From an uncultured Pseudohongiella sp. (GTDB taxonomy: Bacteria; Pseudomonadota; Gammaproteobacteria; Pseudomonadales; Pseudohongiellaceae), in NCBI GenBank assembly GCA_902597095.1, contig CACJWK010000004.1, positions 1 through 64,000 of the forward strand: DNA of 64,000 nucleotides, written 5' to 3'. Shown here in pieces: positions 45,159-54,403 of this stretch. The number at the start of each line of letters is the position of its first letter. The stretch's first letter is position 1. Position numbers and translations under genes: made by a program. The notes under the pieces were generated by a model that saw nothing but the letters and a program-made list of their open reading frames with translations, was not told where the DNA came from and made no database searches.

Positions 45159-46201
45159 AGGCAGCTGAAGAAAACGTCGATCCCGCGACTCCTTTGTTAA
45201 CGGTAGAGGATCTGCAGGTTGAATTTGATACCTATGGAGGAACTGTGCAGGCAGTCCGTGGGGTAAGCTTCTCAGTCGATCAAGGGCAAACGCTGGCCAT
45301 CGTTGGCGAGTCCGGCTGCGGCAAATCTGTCACGGTGCAAAGCATCATGGGTCTTATCCCGACGCCACCCGGCCGCATTACGGCCGGTTCAGCACGGTTG
45401 CGAGGTCATCAAATTCTGGGTCGAAGCACGGTCGGGGGTAAAGAGATTCGGGGCGCAGAGATTGGTATGATTTTTCAGGATCCGATGACGTCATTGAACC
45501 CAACCATGACAATCGGTGATCAGATCGCGGAACCTCTACAGATTCATCGCGGCTATTCCGCCCGAGACGCATTCACTGAAGCCATCCGCTTACTCGAACT
45601 GAGTAAGATTCCCGAAGCCACAAAACGCGCGCAGCAATATCCGTTCGAATTCTCCGGTGGCATGTTGCAACGCGCCATGATTGCCATGGCGCTGAGCTGC
45701 AAGCCTTCGATTCTGATAGCCGATGAACCAACGACTGCTCTGGATGTGACGATACAGGCGCAAATCCTCGACCTGATGCAGGAACTGCAAAAAGAAACTG
45801 GCATGGCAATCATTCTGATTACGCATGATCTGGGCGTGGTGGCCCGAATGGCGGATGAGGTGGCGGTCATGTACGCCGGCAAAGTCGTGGAATACGGCAG
45901 CGCAGATGACGTGTTTTATCGTTCAGCCCATCCCTACACCGTGGGTCTTAAAGAGGCGATGCCAACGAACGATCCGGCCAGACAGCACGAGTTAAAGCCC
46001 ATTGACGGCAGCCCGCCAGACCTTTTTGCGCCGCCTGCGGGCTGCGGTTACTGTCCTCGATGCCCCTATGCTATGCAGATTTGCAGTGACCGCCAGCCAC
46101 AAGATCATAATCTGCGCGGACATCATTCTGCCAGCTGCTGGCTGCACCACGCGCAGTCAGACAGTAGACCAGAGACGCTTTTCTTCAAGGATACTCACTG
46201 A
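45155..46201 (+). CDS. oppD: oligopeptide ABC transporter ATP-binding protein OppD
   Basis: 348 residues from a GTG that overlaps oppC by 4 bp. Walker A GESGCGKSVT, signature FSGGMLQRAMIAMAL, Walker B LIADEPTTALD. The C-terminal oligopeptide-transporter domain has the four-cysteine cluster region CGYCPRCPYAMQIC, which in related proteins binds an Fe-S cluster. It hydrolyses ATP for peptide uptake with OppF. Confidence 0.96.
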   Translation: MKAAEENVDPATPLLTVEDLQVEFDTYGGTVQAVRGVSFSVDQGQTLAIVGESGCGKSVTVQSIMGLIPTPPGRITAGSARLRGHQILGRSTVGGKEIRGAEIGMIFQDPMTSLNPTMTIGDQIAEPLQIHRGYSARDAFTEAIRLLELSKIPEATKRAQQYPFEFSGGMLQRAMIAMALSCKPSILIADEPTTALDVTIQAQILDLMQELQKETGMAIILITHDLGVVARMADEVAVMYAGKVVEYGSADDVFYRSAHPYTVGLKEAMPTNDPARQHELKPIDGSPPDLFAPPAGCGYCPRCPYAMQICSDRQPQDHNLRGHHSASCWLHHAQSDSRPETLFFKDTH

Positions 46202-47160
46202 TGGGTGATTTAATTGAAGCCAGAGAGCTGACCCGTTTTTTCGATCTGGGCGGGAATCAGCGTGTTCACGCTGTCGACAAGGTCTCTCTCTCGATCGGCG
46301 AAAGGGAAATTGTGGGGCTGGTGGGCGAGAGCGGTTCCGGTAAATCAACATTCGGTAAAACGCTGTTGGGTCTGCACAACAAGACTGATGGCGAGGTGAT
46401 CTTTCGGGGTGAGACCCTGCCACAAAAATACCGGCCGGCAGACTTTCAAAAGCTGGCCACCAAGATGCAGATGATTTTCCAAGATCCCTATTCATCCCTG
46501 AATCCGCGGATGACGGTCGGAGAGATTATTGGTGAGGGGTTGCGTTTACATTTCAGCTTGAGTCCGTCTGATGTGAAAGATCAGGTCGTTGACTGGCTCG
46601 AGAAAGTGGGCCTGCAGGCAGATCACATGTCTCGATACCCGCATGAATTCTCTGGCGGTCAGCGGCAGCGGATCGGCATTGCCCGGGCACTGATCCTGGA
46701 GCCTGAATTTGTGGTCTGCGACGAGCCTATTTCGGCGCTAGATGTGTCTGTGCAGGCGCAGGTGATTAATCTACTGGGTGAACTCAAGCAAACCATGGGG
46801 CTTACTCTGCTTTTTATCGCCCATGATCTGTCCATGGTGCGCTACGTCAGTGATCGGATGGCGGTCATGTACCTCGGTTCACTGGTAGAGCTCGGTAAGG
46901 CTGACGAGGTGTACTTCAATCCGAAGCATCCTTACACCGAGGTGCTTATCGGCTCCAACCCAGAGCCGGATCCGAACCTTGAAAAAGGCAGAGCGTCGAC
47001 GTCAATTCAGGGTGAAATTCCGTCGCCGGTCAATGTGCCATCTGGCTGTCGCTTTGCGAACCGGTGTCCGAAAGTTCTGGACGTGTGCCGGGGAAAGACC
47101 CCGGAGCTAATTCCCGTGAAGGACGAAGACAGACTCGTGGCCTGCCATCTAGTCTCCTGA
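46201..47160 (+). CDS. oppF: oligopeptide ABC transporter ATP-binding protein OppF
   Basis: 319 residues, starting at the last base of the oppD stop. Walker A GESGSGKSTFGKTLL, MIFQDPYSSLNPRMTV, signature SGGQRQRIGIARAL, Walker B VVCDEPISALD. The C-terminal domain has CRFANRCPKVLDVC. Last gene of the operon; no terminator was recognised in the 70 bp before the convergent ligase. Confidence 0.96.
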   Translation: MGDLIEARELTRFFDLGGNQRVHAVDKVSLSIGEREIVGLVGESGSGKSTFGKTLLGLHNKTDGEVIFRGETLPQKYRPADFQKLATKMQMIFQDPYSSLNPRMTVGEIIGEGLRLHFSLSPSDVKDQVVDWLEKVGLQADHMSRYPHEFSGGQRQRIGIARALILEPEFVVCDEPISALDVSVQAQVINLLGELKQTMGLTLLFIAHDLSMVRYVSDRMAVMYLGSLVELGKADEVYFNPKHPYTEVLIGSNPEPDPNLEKGRASTSIQGEIPSPVNVPSGCRFANRCPKVLDVCRGKTPELIPVKDEDRLVACHLVS

Positions 47161-47229
47161 TCAGCTTTGCTGAGGCCGTCAGTTTCACGGCTGCAGCGCC
47201 TTCCAGGCAATCAGCAGAAAAGCCTGATC

Positions 47230-48747
47230 TTATGATGCGCCTTCCATCTCCCGCACCATCGTGGTCAGGGTACGGAAATCGGTTTTGCCGCTTCCCATGT
47301 AGGGAAATTCCTCAACGACAACGTATTTTTTTGGCAGCGCCAGATTAGGCAGCTCCTCGGAGAGCTGCTTGCTGATTTCCTTCTCGTCGATTGCCCGGTT
47401 CGTCACGCCAACGATACGTGAACCGCGTTTCGCATCTGGAAGTTCCACCGCGCAGCATTCGATGTTGTCAGAGAGCAGACCGGCCAGCGCTTCCTCTACC
47501 ATGACCAGTGAAATCATCTCCCCGCCGATTTTAACGAATCGTTTCAATCTGCCCTTATGCCAGAGATAACCTTCTTCATCGAAACAGCCTAAATCGCCGG
47601 TGTCATACCAGCCCGACTTGAGGCGCAAATGGGATTCCTCCATGTCATTCAGATATCCCGACATGACTCCATCGCCCTTGACAAGAATCTTGCCAATTTC
47701 GCCGACCTCGCAGACGTCACCCGTTTCGATCGCCTCGATCTTCACCACTGTGCCCGGGATGGGAACACCGATGCTGCCGGGGCGATTGTTGTCTCTCGGG
47801 TTGACAGAAATCACCGGTGAAGTCTCTGTCGTGCCATATCCTTCGAAGATTTCGATGTCGTGCTTCTCGCGATACAGCTTTCTGAGACTTTCGGGACATT
47901 TGTCCGCCCCGGTAACTGTCAGTTCGACGCTGGCAAAATCGCCCGGTGCAGACTGCCTTGCATAGCCCTCGAGAAACAGGGGCGTGCCTACCAGAAGCTG
48001 TGGTTTATATTCTTTGATTATCTGGGCAACGGTTTTGAAATCGAGTGGATTGGCATACGCAATCGAAGTCATACCCAGGCACAGAGGTGTCCAGAGATTG
48101 ATGGTCAGGCCGAAGACGTGGAAAAAGGGCAACACCGCCAGCAGGTTGTCCATGCTGCGGACATCCATCATGTCGGAGAAGGAGTTGATGTTAGACAGCA
48201 GGTTTTGTTGTGTAAGTTGCACAACCTTCGGATCTTTCTCGCTGCCACTGGTGAACAAAATTACCGCAGGTGATTTCAGGTCGTTTTCGCCGCAGAGGTT
48301 TTTAATCAGGCCAGTCGGCAGTTTGGATTTAACAAGAGCCAGCGCTTTCTCCAAGCCCCCGAGATTCGCGAGTATATCTTCAATGAAAACCATCTCGGGC
48401 AACTCAGCGCAGCCCACTCGTTCCAGCAGCGCTCTGGCCGTAATGATTGTTTTAAAATCACACTTGTCCTGCGCATAACGACAGTTCTTTTTCGCGCCCG
48501 TAGAGTAATTGATCATCACGGGTGTGAGGCCGGCCATCAGCGAGCCCACTACAGCGAGGGCCGCACCTGAGCCGGTTGGCAGCATGATTCCGATCCGGCC
48601 TCGCTCCAGCTTTCTGAAGCGGCGGGAAAGTATCAGTGAAGCGAGCAAGGCACGACCATAGCTCAGATCATTGCCTGTGGTCTTGTCGACGATCGCAATT
48701 TTGTCCGGATGCGCCTTGGCGTTGGCGATAAATTCGTGCTGAAGCAT
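47230..48747 (-). CDS. AMP-dependent acyl-CoA/acyl-ACP ligase
   Basis: 505 residues. The adenylation domain motifs are AVILFTSGSEKDPKVVQLTQ (P-loop), EIFEGYGTTETSPVISV and GWYDTGDLGCFDEEGYLWHKGR. The catalytic lysine lies in MGSGKTDFRTL near the C-terminus. It resembles the ligase half of Aas and soluble acyl-ACP synthetases, so it probably activates fatty acids for membrane lipid use. It is divergent from the MBL hydrolase gene and convergent with oppF. Substrate chain length cannot be read. Confidence 0.85.
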   Translation of the reverse strand: MLQHEFIANAKAHPDKIAIVDKTTGNDLSYGRALLASLILSRRFRKLERGRIGIMLPTGSGAALAVVGSLMAGLTPVMINYSTGAKKNCRYAQDKCDFKTIITARALLERVGCAELPEMVFIEDILANLGGLEKALALVKSKLPTGLIKNLCGENDLKSPAVILFTSGSEKDPKVVQLTQQNLLSNINSFSDMMDVRSMDNLLAVLPFFHVFGLTINLWTPLCLGMTSIAYANPLDFKTVAQIIKEYKPQLLVGTPLFLEGYARQSAPGDFASVELTVTGADKCPESLRKLYREKHDIEIFEGYGTTETSPVISVNPRDNNRPGSIGVPIPGTVVKIEAIETGDVCEVGEIGKILVKGDGVMSGYLNDMEESHLRLKSGWYDTGDLGCFDEEGYLWHKGRLKRFVKIGGEMISLVMVEEALAGLLSDNIECCAVELPDAKRGSRIVGVTNRAIDEKEISKQLSEELPNLALPKKYVVVEEFPYMGSGKTDFRTLTTMVREMEGAS

Positions 48748-48934
48748 GCATAAATTTTATCCCAACTGTTCCCTGCTTGGAACCGAGCCGCGGCGGTGAT
48801 AGAGTCCCTGCTGTTGCGGCGCAGAGCCTTCCAATTGGCCGGATGCCTTCTGTCTGAGCTGAGCTCCAGCCAATCCGGTAATTTGCCCACGCACCGCGTT
48901 CCGCTCTTAACGTCGGCCGGAAACAGGAGAGAAT

Positions 48935-49846
48935 ATGAAGAAGACAAGGTGGAACTTAATGAGAGTGTCCCTGCTGTGCGCCGCGCTGAGTTGCCACTTG
49001 TCTTTTGCACAGCAATGGACGTTTACGCCGCACCCGGTTCAAGGCCAGCTGTACATGCTTGAGCCAGCTAACACCAATGGCAATGTGGGAGTCATGGTGG
49101 GCGAAGACGGTGTGCTTTTGGTGGATTCTCATTTCCAACCGGCGGTGCCGCAACTGCTCGAAGAAGTTGCCGCTCTGACAGACGAAGACATCAAATTTCT
49201 CGTCAACACCCACATTCATCCGGATCATATTGGTGGCAACAGTCTGTTCGCGGACTACGGCGTCACTATCGTCGCGCATGATCTGGTGCGTGTTCAGATG
49301 CTCAAAGAACTTCGCGTTCCTCGCCGCGGAGGGACGTTTTTTCCGATGCCAGATCCCGGGTCACGGCCGGTGCTGACTTACACTGACGCAATCAGCTTTC
49401 ATCTCAACGGAGAGGAGGTTCAGGTATTCCATGCCCCGCCTGCTCACACCGGAGGAGACAGTTTCGTTTACTTCACGGGGTCAGATGTTCTCCATCTTGG
49501 TGACGTATTTCGGACCAACATGTATCCGATTGTCGACCACTATAATGGAGGCAGTTTTCTCGGCATGATTGAGGCGATGGGCTTGGCAATTGGCATGGCG
49601 GGTCCTGATACCAAGGTGATCCCCGGCCACGGGCAAGAGCCTAGCGATCGTCAGGGAATGATTGACTATCAGAATCTGCTCTTCTCTCTGCGCGATCGGG
49701 TACAGGAATTTGTCGACCGCGGAGCGTCGGTAGAGCAGATGCTTGCCGCAAGGCCAACTGAGGATCTGGATGCGCGTTGGGGCGGGGTACCGTCATGGAC
49801 TGCGGTGGACCTGCTCCCGATTATCTTTCAAGAACTTACCCGCTGA
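48935..49846 (+). CDS. secreted metallo-beta-lactamase-fold hydrolase
   Basis: 303 residues. An N-terminal signal peptide (RVSLLCAALSCHLSFAQ) is followed by the MBL zinc motif NTHIHPDHIGGN, the second site FHAPPAHTGGDS, HLGDVF and IPGHGQ. The overall sequence is closest to periplasmic MBL hydrolases found with PQQ or quinoprotein systems. The PQQ dehydrogenase is encoded 1.2 kb downstream on the other strand. Activity is likely hydrolysis of an ester or thioester; no specific substrate is indicated. CAGGAGA precedes the ATG. Confidence 0.87.
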   Translation: MKKTRWNLMRVSLLCAALSCHLSFAQQWTFTPHPVQGQLYMLEPANTNGNVGVMVGEDGVLLVDSHFQPAVPQLLEEVAALTDEDIKFLVNTHIHPDHIGGNSLFADYGVTIVAHDLVRVQMLKELRVPRRGGTFFPMPDPGSRPVLTYTDAISFHLNGEEVQVFHAPPAHTGGDSFVYFTGSDVLHLGDVFRTNMYPIVDHYNGGSFLGMIEAMGLAIGMAGPDTKVIPGHGQEPSDRQGMIDYQNLLFSLRDRVQEFVDRGASVEQMLAARPTEDLDARWGGVPSWTAVDLLPIIFQELTR

Positions 49847-49948
49847 ACAAAACACTGTGAGTGTTCCGGTAAAGTCAGATCGGTCCCGAATCACTGCTGC
49901 AACCGAGGGCGTGACGGCCTGCCAGTGAAATTTCCTTAGGAAGTCTCT

Positions 49949-50524
49949 TTGCTCGCTTATTTACACAGACATATCAATTCGGTCTGGCTCTGTCTGGTTG
50001 CCTTGGTTCTCGGCCTGTTGCTGCTGTTCCCGGACTGGCTTACTCGAGATTCAATTTCTGCCTATCTGGCTGGTCTGGGCTCTGGCGCGCTACTGGTTTA
50101 CCTTCTGATGTGCGTGACCCGTTCGCTGCTGATGATCCCTGTAACCCCGTTTGTTCTGGCAGGTGCCGTTACTTTTCCCGATTTGTTAGTGCTTGTTTTT
50201 GGTATCTCCCTGGCGGGTATTGTAGTGGGCGCCTTCCTGATATACAGTTTTCCGGCTCTTGGCGGCTATGATCGACTGCTTGAAGAGAGATATCCGGCAA
50301 AAATCGCTCTGCTAAAGAAGAATATGCATGGAAACCGCTCGTTCTGGATCATTGCGGGCTGGTCGATTTTTCCGTTGGTACCCACAGACCTGATTTGCTA
50401 CGTAGCTGGCATGGTAAGGCTCCCTTTTCGGAAAGTAGTCGGACCCTTGCTGGTAGGCGAGATCCCACTCGTTACTATCTATGTATATCTTGGCTCAGAG
50501 TTTGGTGATTGGTTACGAATATGA
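49949..50524 (+). CDS. VTT-domain (TVP38/DedA-like) membrane protein
   Basis: 191 residues from a TTG at 49949, with TAGGAAG upstream. Five to six membrane segments. The domain core is SLLMIPVTPFVLAGAVTFP with the re-entrant proline-rich loop, then IIAGWSIFPLVPTDLICYVAGMVRLPF. Members act as phospholipid scramblases or flippases. It overlaps the downstream lipid methyltransferase by 4 bp, so a joint role in moving or modifying phospholipids is likely. Confidence 0.87.
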   Translation: MLAYLHRHINSVWLCLVALVLGLLLLFPDWLTRDSISAYLAGLGSGALLVYLLMCVTRSLLMIPVTPFVLAGAVTFPDLLVLVFGISLAGIVVGAFLIYSFPALGGYDRLLEERYPAKIALLKKNMHGNRSFWIIAGWSIFPLVPTDLICYVAGMVRLPFRKVVGPLLVGEIPLVTIYVYLGSEFGDWLRI

Positions 50525-51081
50525 CAGCGAAATTTCAGCTCGGTGACTCGATTAAACTGATCCGAAATTTAAGGACAACAGGCACTATTGCACCCAGCTC
50601 GCAGGCTTTGATTAGAGCCCTTCTGCAGCCTATTGATTTTGAAACATCACGCTGTATCATCGAACTGGGACCGGGTAACGGGTGCGTAACTCATGCTCTG
50701 CTGTGTCGGATGCATCCGGGGAGTCAGCTTATTTCTCTGGAGCTGAACCCTGAATTTGCAGATCAGCTGCGCAGAATTGAAGACAGTCGCCTTCACGTTT
50801 ATAACGCCTGTGCATCTTCAATTCGCTGTATTCTGGATGAATTACAAATCAGCGAAGTCGATCATGTCATCTCCAGTTTACCGCTGACCCTGATTGACGA
50901 TGATACGGTTAGCCGCATCCTCGCCAGCGTCGGAGACAATCTGCGAAGCGGCGGCCGGTTTCTTCAGTATCAATACTCGCTGGCCAATTACGGAGACATG
51001 AAGCCTTTGTTCAGTGACGTCAAGTTACGCTTCACCCTCCGCAACATGCCGCCCGCGTTCCTCTATGATTGCGTAAAATAG
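50521..51081 (+). CDS. PmtA-like phospholipid N-methyltransferase
   Basis: 186 residues from ATG 50521, overlapping the VTT gene stop. The class I SAM-binding core shows CIIELGPGNGCVTHALLCRM (motif I) and LISLELNPEFADQL (motif II), with VISSLPLTLI as the post-motif. The N-terminus TTGTIAPSSQALIRALL and the short length match bacterial phosphatidylethanolamine N-methyltransferases and rRNA dimethylase-like proteins. The membrane-lipid neighbour favours the former. Confidence 0.8.
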   Translation: MTAKFQLGDSIKLIRNLRTTGTIAPSSQALIRALLQPIDFETSRCIIELGPGNGCVTHALLCRMHPGSQLISLELNPEFADQLRRIEDSRLHVYNACASSIRCILDELQISEVDHVISSLPLTLIDDDTVSRILASVGDNLRSGGRFLQYQYSLANYGDMKPLFSDVKLRFTLRNMPPAFLYDCVK

Positions 51082-51095
51082 CGATGCAGGCTAGC

Positions 51096-53150
51096 TTACT
51101 CAGGTAAAGCAAAGGCCACCATTTCCGGCGCATGGCGGGAATCCCCGATAGCGACCAGCAGATATTGCCTGCCGTTGTAGACATAGCTTACCGGTGGGTT
51201 GGTAGTGCCCGCCTCCATCTCGATTTCCCATACCACTTCGCCGCTGGTCTTGTCATAGGCGCGAAACCAGGGGCCACCACTGTTAGTGGCAATTTCAATG
51301 GGCATGTCCGGTGGGATGCGGCCACCTCGGCGCTGATTGGTCATCCCTTCACCGATGAAAAGAAGACTTTTTGTCAGCAACGGGGAAGGGCGCCCGGGTA
51401 CACCCAGCTTTCCTAAATCCAGATGCGCAATGGCGGTGTTGTCCACCGGACCCCAGCCGTTGGGTACCATCCATTTGTGTTCACCGGTATTCATATTGAT
51501 CGCAGTAATTCTTCCATAAGGGGGTTTGAACAGAGGCAGTCCTTGTGGGCCGGCCAGCCAGCGTCTGGAACCCTTGGTGTACGACAGGTTTGTCACTTCA
51601 GGGTCACCCGGCAGCAGATCGGCGACGAAGGGAGAAGTGATGGAAGGTATATAGAGCATACCGGTCTCAGGGTCGAAAGCCGCTCCCTGAACATCTGCCC
51701 CGCCCTGCGATCCCGGCAGCTGTATCGTTCCCTGAGTCCCGTTTTCGGTCGCAATCGACGGCGGGGTAAACAACGGCCCGGTGATGTAGTGACTCGCAAT
51801 CTCCAGCGCCTGTTCGCGAAGCTCCGGTGTAAAGTCGATCAGATTTTCTTCGGTAGAGCCCTGCAGGTCGAAAGGCGCAGGTTTGGTGGGAAAAGGTTGG
51901 GTTGCCGCAGTGACCTCTCCGGGTACGTCCGACTGGGGTACCGGGCGCTCCTCAATATCCCAGACGGGTTCTCCGGTTTCACGGTCAAAGACAAAGACGA
52001 AAGCCTGTTTCGTCAATTGAGCTACTGCTTTGATCTCCCGTCCTTCGACGTTAATGTCCATCAGAATCGGGGCCGCCGGCGGATCATAGTCCCATAGACC
52101 GTGATGCACGGTCTGGTAGTGCCAGACGCGTTCCCCCGTTTCGGCGTTTACGGCAACGAGGCTCTGGCTGAACAGGTTGTCGCCAATCCGGTGTCCGCCA
52201 TACATGTCGTTTGTCGCTGAAGAGATGGGCATATAGATCAGCCCGAGTTCTTCATCCGCGCTGAACAGGGCCCATACTGGTGCGTGCCCGGTGTAGGACC
52301 ACGAGCGATCTTGCCAGGTATCAGTACCGAATTCTCCTTCTTGCGGGATGGTATGGTAGGTCCATCTGAGGGTGCCGGTTCTCACATCAAAGGCATGGAC
52401 ATCGCCCCTGAATGCTTCCTTGTTCGGAAATGTGTCCGACATCGCTTGCCCGATGACTACGACATCGCGAACCACCATCGGAACGCCGCCCCAGCGGAAT
52501 CGCTCAAATTCCACCGGGAAGAGCTGCAGGTCGACGCGACCGTCAACGCCAAAATCGTCAAATGTCTTGCCATCTTCCGGATTCAAGGCATACAGGAAGG
52601 TACCACGCTGTACGAATAGGCGCTGTTCATCGCCTTCGCTCCAGTAAGCAACACCGCGAGTTGATGCTCCCGGCAGACCCTCTGCTCCACCGGGGGGCTC
52701 CTGCACCCAGAGCGTTTCACCGGTACCGGGATGAAAGGCTTCTACCAAGCCAACACCGTTAGTGACATAGCCCACCCCGTTGATGATCAGTGGCGCGGCA
52801 TTCCAGTTCGTGGTGTAGCGCTGATTGGGATTGATGTCGAGATACTGCTGATCCAGCCCGGGCCGGCGCCACACGACTTCGAGATCTGCCACGTTCTCAA
52901 CATTGATACCATCAAGTGCCGTATATTTGGTGCTGCCCGTCTCACCACCGTAGGCTTGCCATTCACCGTCACGCGCGCCCTGGCCGGCACGTTGAAACTT
53001 GTTCTCAGATTGGTCCGAGACTTGCTGAGGTGCTTGCGATTGATCGGCCGTCACCCCTATTGTGGATTGGCTTTGCGGCTCACTGCAGGACAGAAGCAGG
53101 GCGTTTGCGCAGAGCAGGGTGAGCAGTTTCAGGCTGAGAGGCTGGGACAT
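51096..53150 (-). CDS. PQQ-dependent dehydrogenase, outer-membrane or periplasmic lipoprotein
   Basis: 684 residues from ATG 53150, chosen for GGAG 9 nt upstream and because it gives a signal ending in the lipobox LLSC. The mature protein has eight-bladed propeller repeats with the conserved W motifs, for example TGTLRWTYHTIP, GERVWHYQTVHHGLWDYD and GEPVWDIEERPVPQ. NNWNAAP-like and NSGGPWFRAYDKTSGE sequences fit glucose/alcohol-type PQQ dehydrogenases. No haem c motif is present, so electrons go to a separate acceptor. Substrate uncertain. Confidence 0.88.
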   Translation of the reverse strand: MSQPLSLKLLTLLCANALLLSCSEPQSQSTIGVTADQSQAPQQVSDQSENKFQRAGQGARDGEWQAYGGETGSTKYTALDGINVENVADLEVVWRRPGLDQQYLDINPNQRYTTNWNAAPLIINGVGYVTNGVGLVEAFHPGTGETLWVQEPPGGAEGLPGASTRGVAYWSEGDEQRLFVQRGTFLYALNPEDGKTFDDFGVDGRVDLQLFPVEFERFRWGGVPMVVRDVVVIGQAMSDTFPNKEAFRGDVHAFDVRTGTLRWTYHTIPQEGEFGTDTWQDRSWSYTGHAPVWALFSADEELGLIYMPISSATNDMYGGHRIGDNLFSQSLVAVNAETGERVWHYQTVHHGLWDYDPPAAPILMDINVEGREIKAVAQLTKQAFVFVFDRETGEPVWDIEERPVPQSDVPGEVTAATQPFPTKPAPFDLQGSTEENLIDFTPELREQALEIASHYITGPLFTPPSIATENGTQGTIQLPGSQGGADVQGAAFDPETGMLYIPSITSPFVADLLPGDPEVTNLSYTKGSRRWLAGPQGLPLFKPPYGRITAINMNTGEHKWMVPNGWGPVDNTAIAHLDLGKLGVPGRPSPLLTKSLLFIGEGMTNQRRGGRIPPDMPIEIATNSGGPWFRAYDKTSGEVVWEIEMEAGTTNPPVSYVYNGRQYLLVAIGDSRHAPEMVAFALPE

Positions 53151-53340
53151 GATTGGCACTCCGTTCGAATCTTTTTTCTGCATTCTACCCAAAAAGTCGG
53201 TGACGTAAAAAAGCTATTGTGTTGGGGAAATGGGCCATACGCCCGGCGCGGTGCTGTTCGCAGATAGCCTGTTTCGGGTCGGGCCCTGAAAAGACAATGC
53301 GGGGCGGGTTGCTCGCCAGTAAGGATAATCAGAATCCGGA

Positions 53341-53859
53341 TTATTCAATCCCCAGGAGCTGCCTGCGCTGAGCAGGATAGCTGCTCTTTTCGCTTAACCA
53401 GATATCCAGAAAGCGCTCGGTAAATGCCGGATCAGAAATACTGCCGACCACCTGTCCGTTGAAGACAAACCGGCTTGCGAGCCCCTCAGTAACCTGCAGC
53501 AGGAGCTGGTCGCCTTTTTCGATGTCGGGCCACATGCCACTGAGCTTGCCCAACCAGAGTTCAGCGGCCTCTGAATACAACCCCTGTTTTTGCCATTCCG
53601 AACGGGTGCGGTCCACAAGGTCTTTGCTTCCGATTCGCCTGCGATAATTGATCATGAGAGTAAGGTTGGGTTCGACACCCCGGTAAATACCGTCTTCGCT
53701 GTACAGATAACAGTCGTAGATTGTCCAGAAAAAAACTTTGAGCCTTGCCGCGCCGATTTCTGTCAAACGGTCAGGCACATTTGCACGCGCGGGGAGGATT
53801 GCGCTAAAGCACAATGCAATCGTAATGGAAATCCACAGCGAGCGCTTAAGCCACTTCAT
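53341..53859 (-). CDS. exported chalcone-isomerase-like protein
   Basis: 172 residues from ATG 53859 (MKWLKRSLWISITIALC), a signal peptide ending near PARANVP. The mature part (LKVFFWTIYDCYLYSEDG, INYRRRIGSKDLVDRTRSEWQKQG) matches the bacterial chalcone_3 family, which lacks plant catalysis and is thought to bind fatty acids. It overlaps the DUF2878 gene by 14 bp. Last gene of the operon downstream of the ECF sigma factor's divergent promoter. Confidence 0.85.
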   Translation of the reverse strand: MKWLKRSLWISITIALCFSAILPARANVPDRLTEIGAARLKVFFWTIYDCYLYSEDGIYRGVEPNLTLMINYRRRIGSKDLVDRTRSEWQKQGLYSEAAELWLGKLSGMWPDIEKGDQLLLQVTEGLASRFVFNGQVVGSISDPAFTERFLDIWLSEKSSYPAQRRQLLGIE

Positions 53860-54367
53860 CGGTTCGCCTGATACCATTCTCGGCAAGCCAGAACATCGCG
53901 GGAAGCGCGATTGCCCAAATCGCAGAGAGCGCCGCCAGCGCAAGTGTGTCTGATGAGCCAAAAGAAATGGCACCCAGACGTTCACCTACCGCATAGTTGA
54001 ATGGAAAAGCCAGTGCACCACAAATTGTCGCAATCAATTTGCTGCGGCCAATGAATTCGAGCGAGAGAAACAGCGTAGTCGTAAAGACAGCCCAGAGCAG
54101 CACGAGCCAGAGCGGGATAAAAAAGAGGGTAGGGCCAAACTGAAAAACGCCTACAACTGTGAGCAGACTGTCGATACTTACCCCAAGCCCGAAAAGCATC
54201 AGAAATTTGGGTACGCGGAATACCCGGTACTGAACCAGCAAGGTAAGGTAGCACGCCACCACAGGGGCGAGAGCCCACCAGTACGACTCACGCCCTACCA
54301 CGCAGCCCAGCCAGGTCAGGTTGAAAGCCACGACGTTGACGTGTTTAGACAGCAGAAACTTTGGCAC
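53846..54367 (-). CDS. DUF2878 inner-membrane protein
   Basis: 173 residues with about five hydrophobic segments (LLSKHVNVVAFNLTWLG, LALVACYLTLL-type, LFGLGVSIDSLLTVVG, PLWLVLLWAVFTTTLFLSL, ALAALSAIWAIALPAMF). It matches DUF2878, which occurs almost only next to Cfa, DUF1365 and FAD oxidoreductase genes. Function unknown, presumably in the same lipid-modification route. 36 bp after cfa. Confidence 0.85.
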   Translation of the reverse strand: MPKFLLSKHVNVVAFNLTWLGCVVGRESYWWALAPVVACYLTLLVQYRVFRVPKFLMLFGLGVSIDSLLTVVGVFQFGPTLFFIPLWLVLLWAVFTTTLFLSLEFIGRSKLIATICGALAFPFNYAVGERLGAISFGSSDTLALAALSAIWAIALPAMFWLAENGIRRTDEVA

Positions 54368-54403
54368 GGCGATGTCTTCTGATCAGTTCGGGCGCAGAAC
54401 TGC

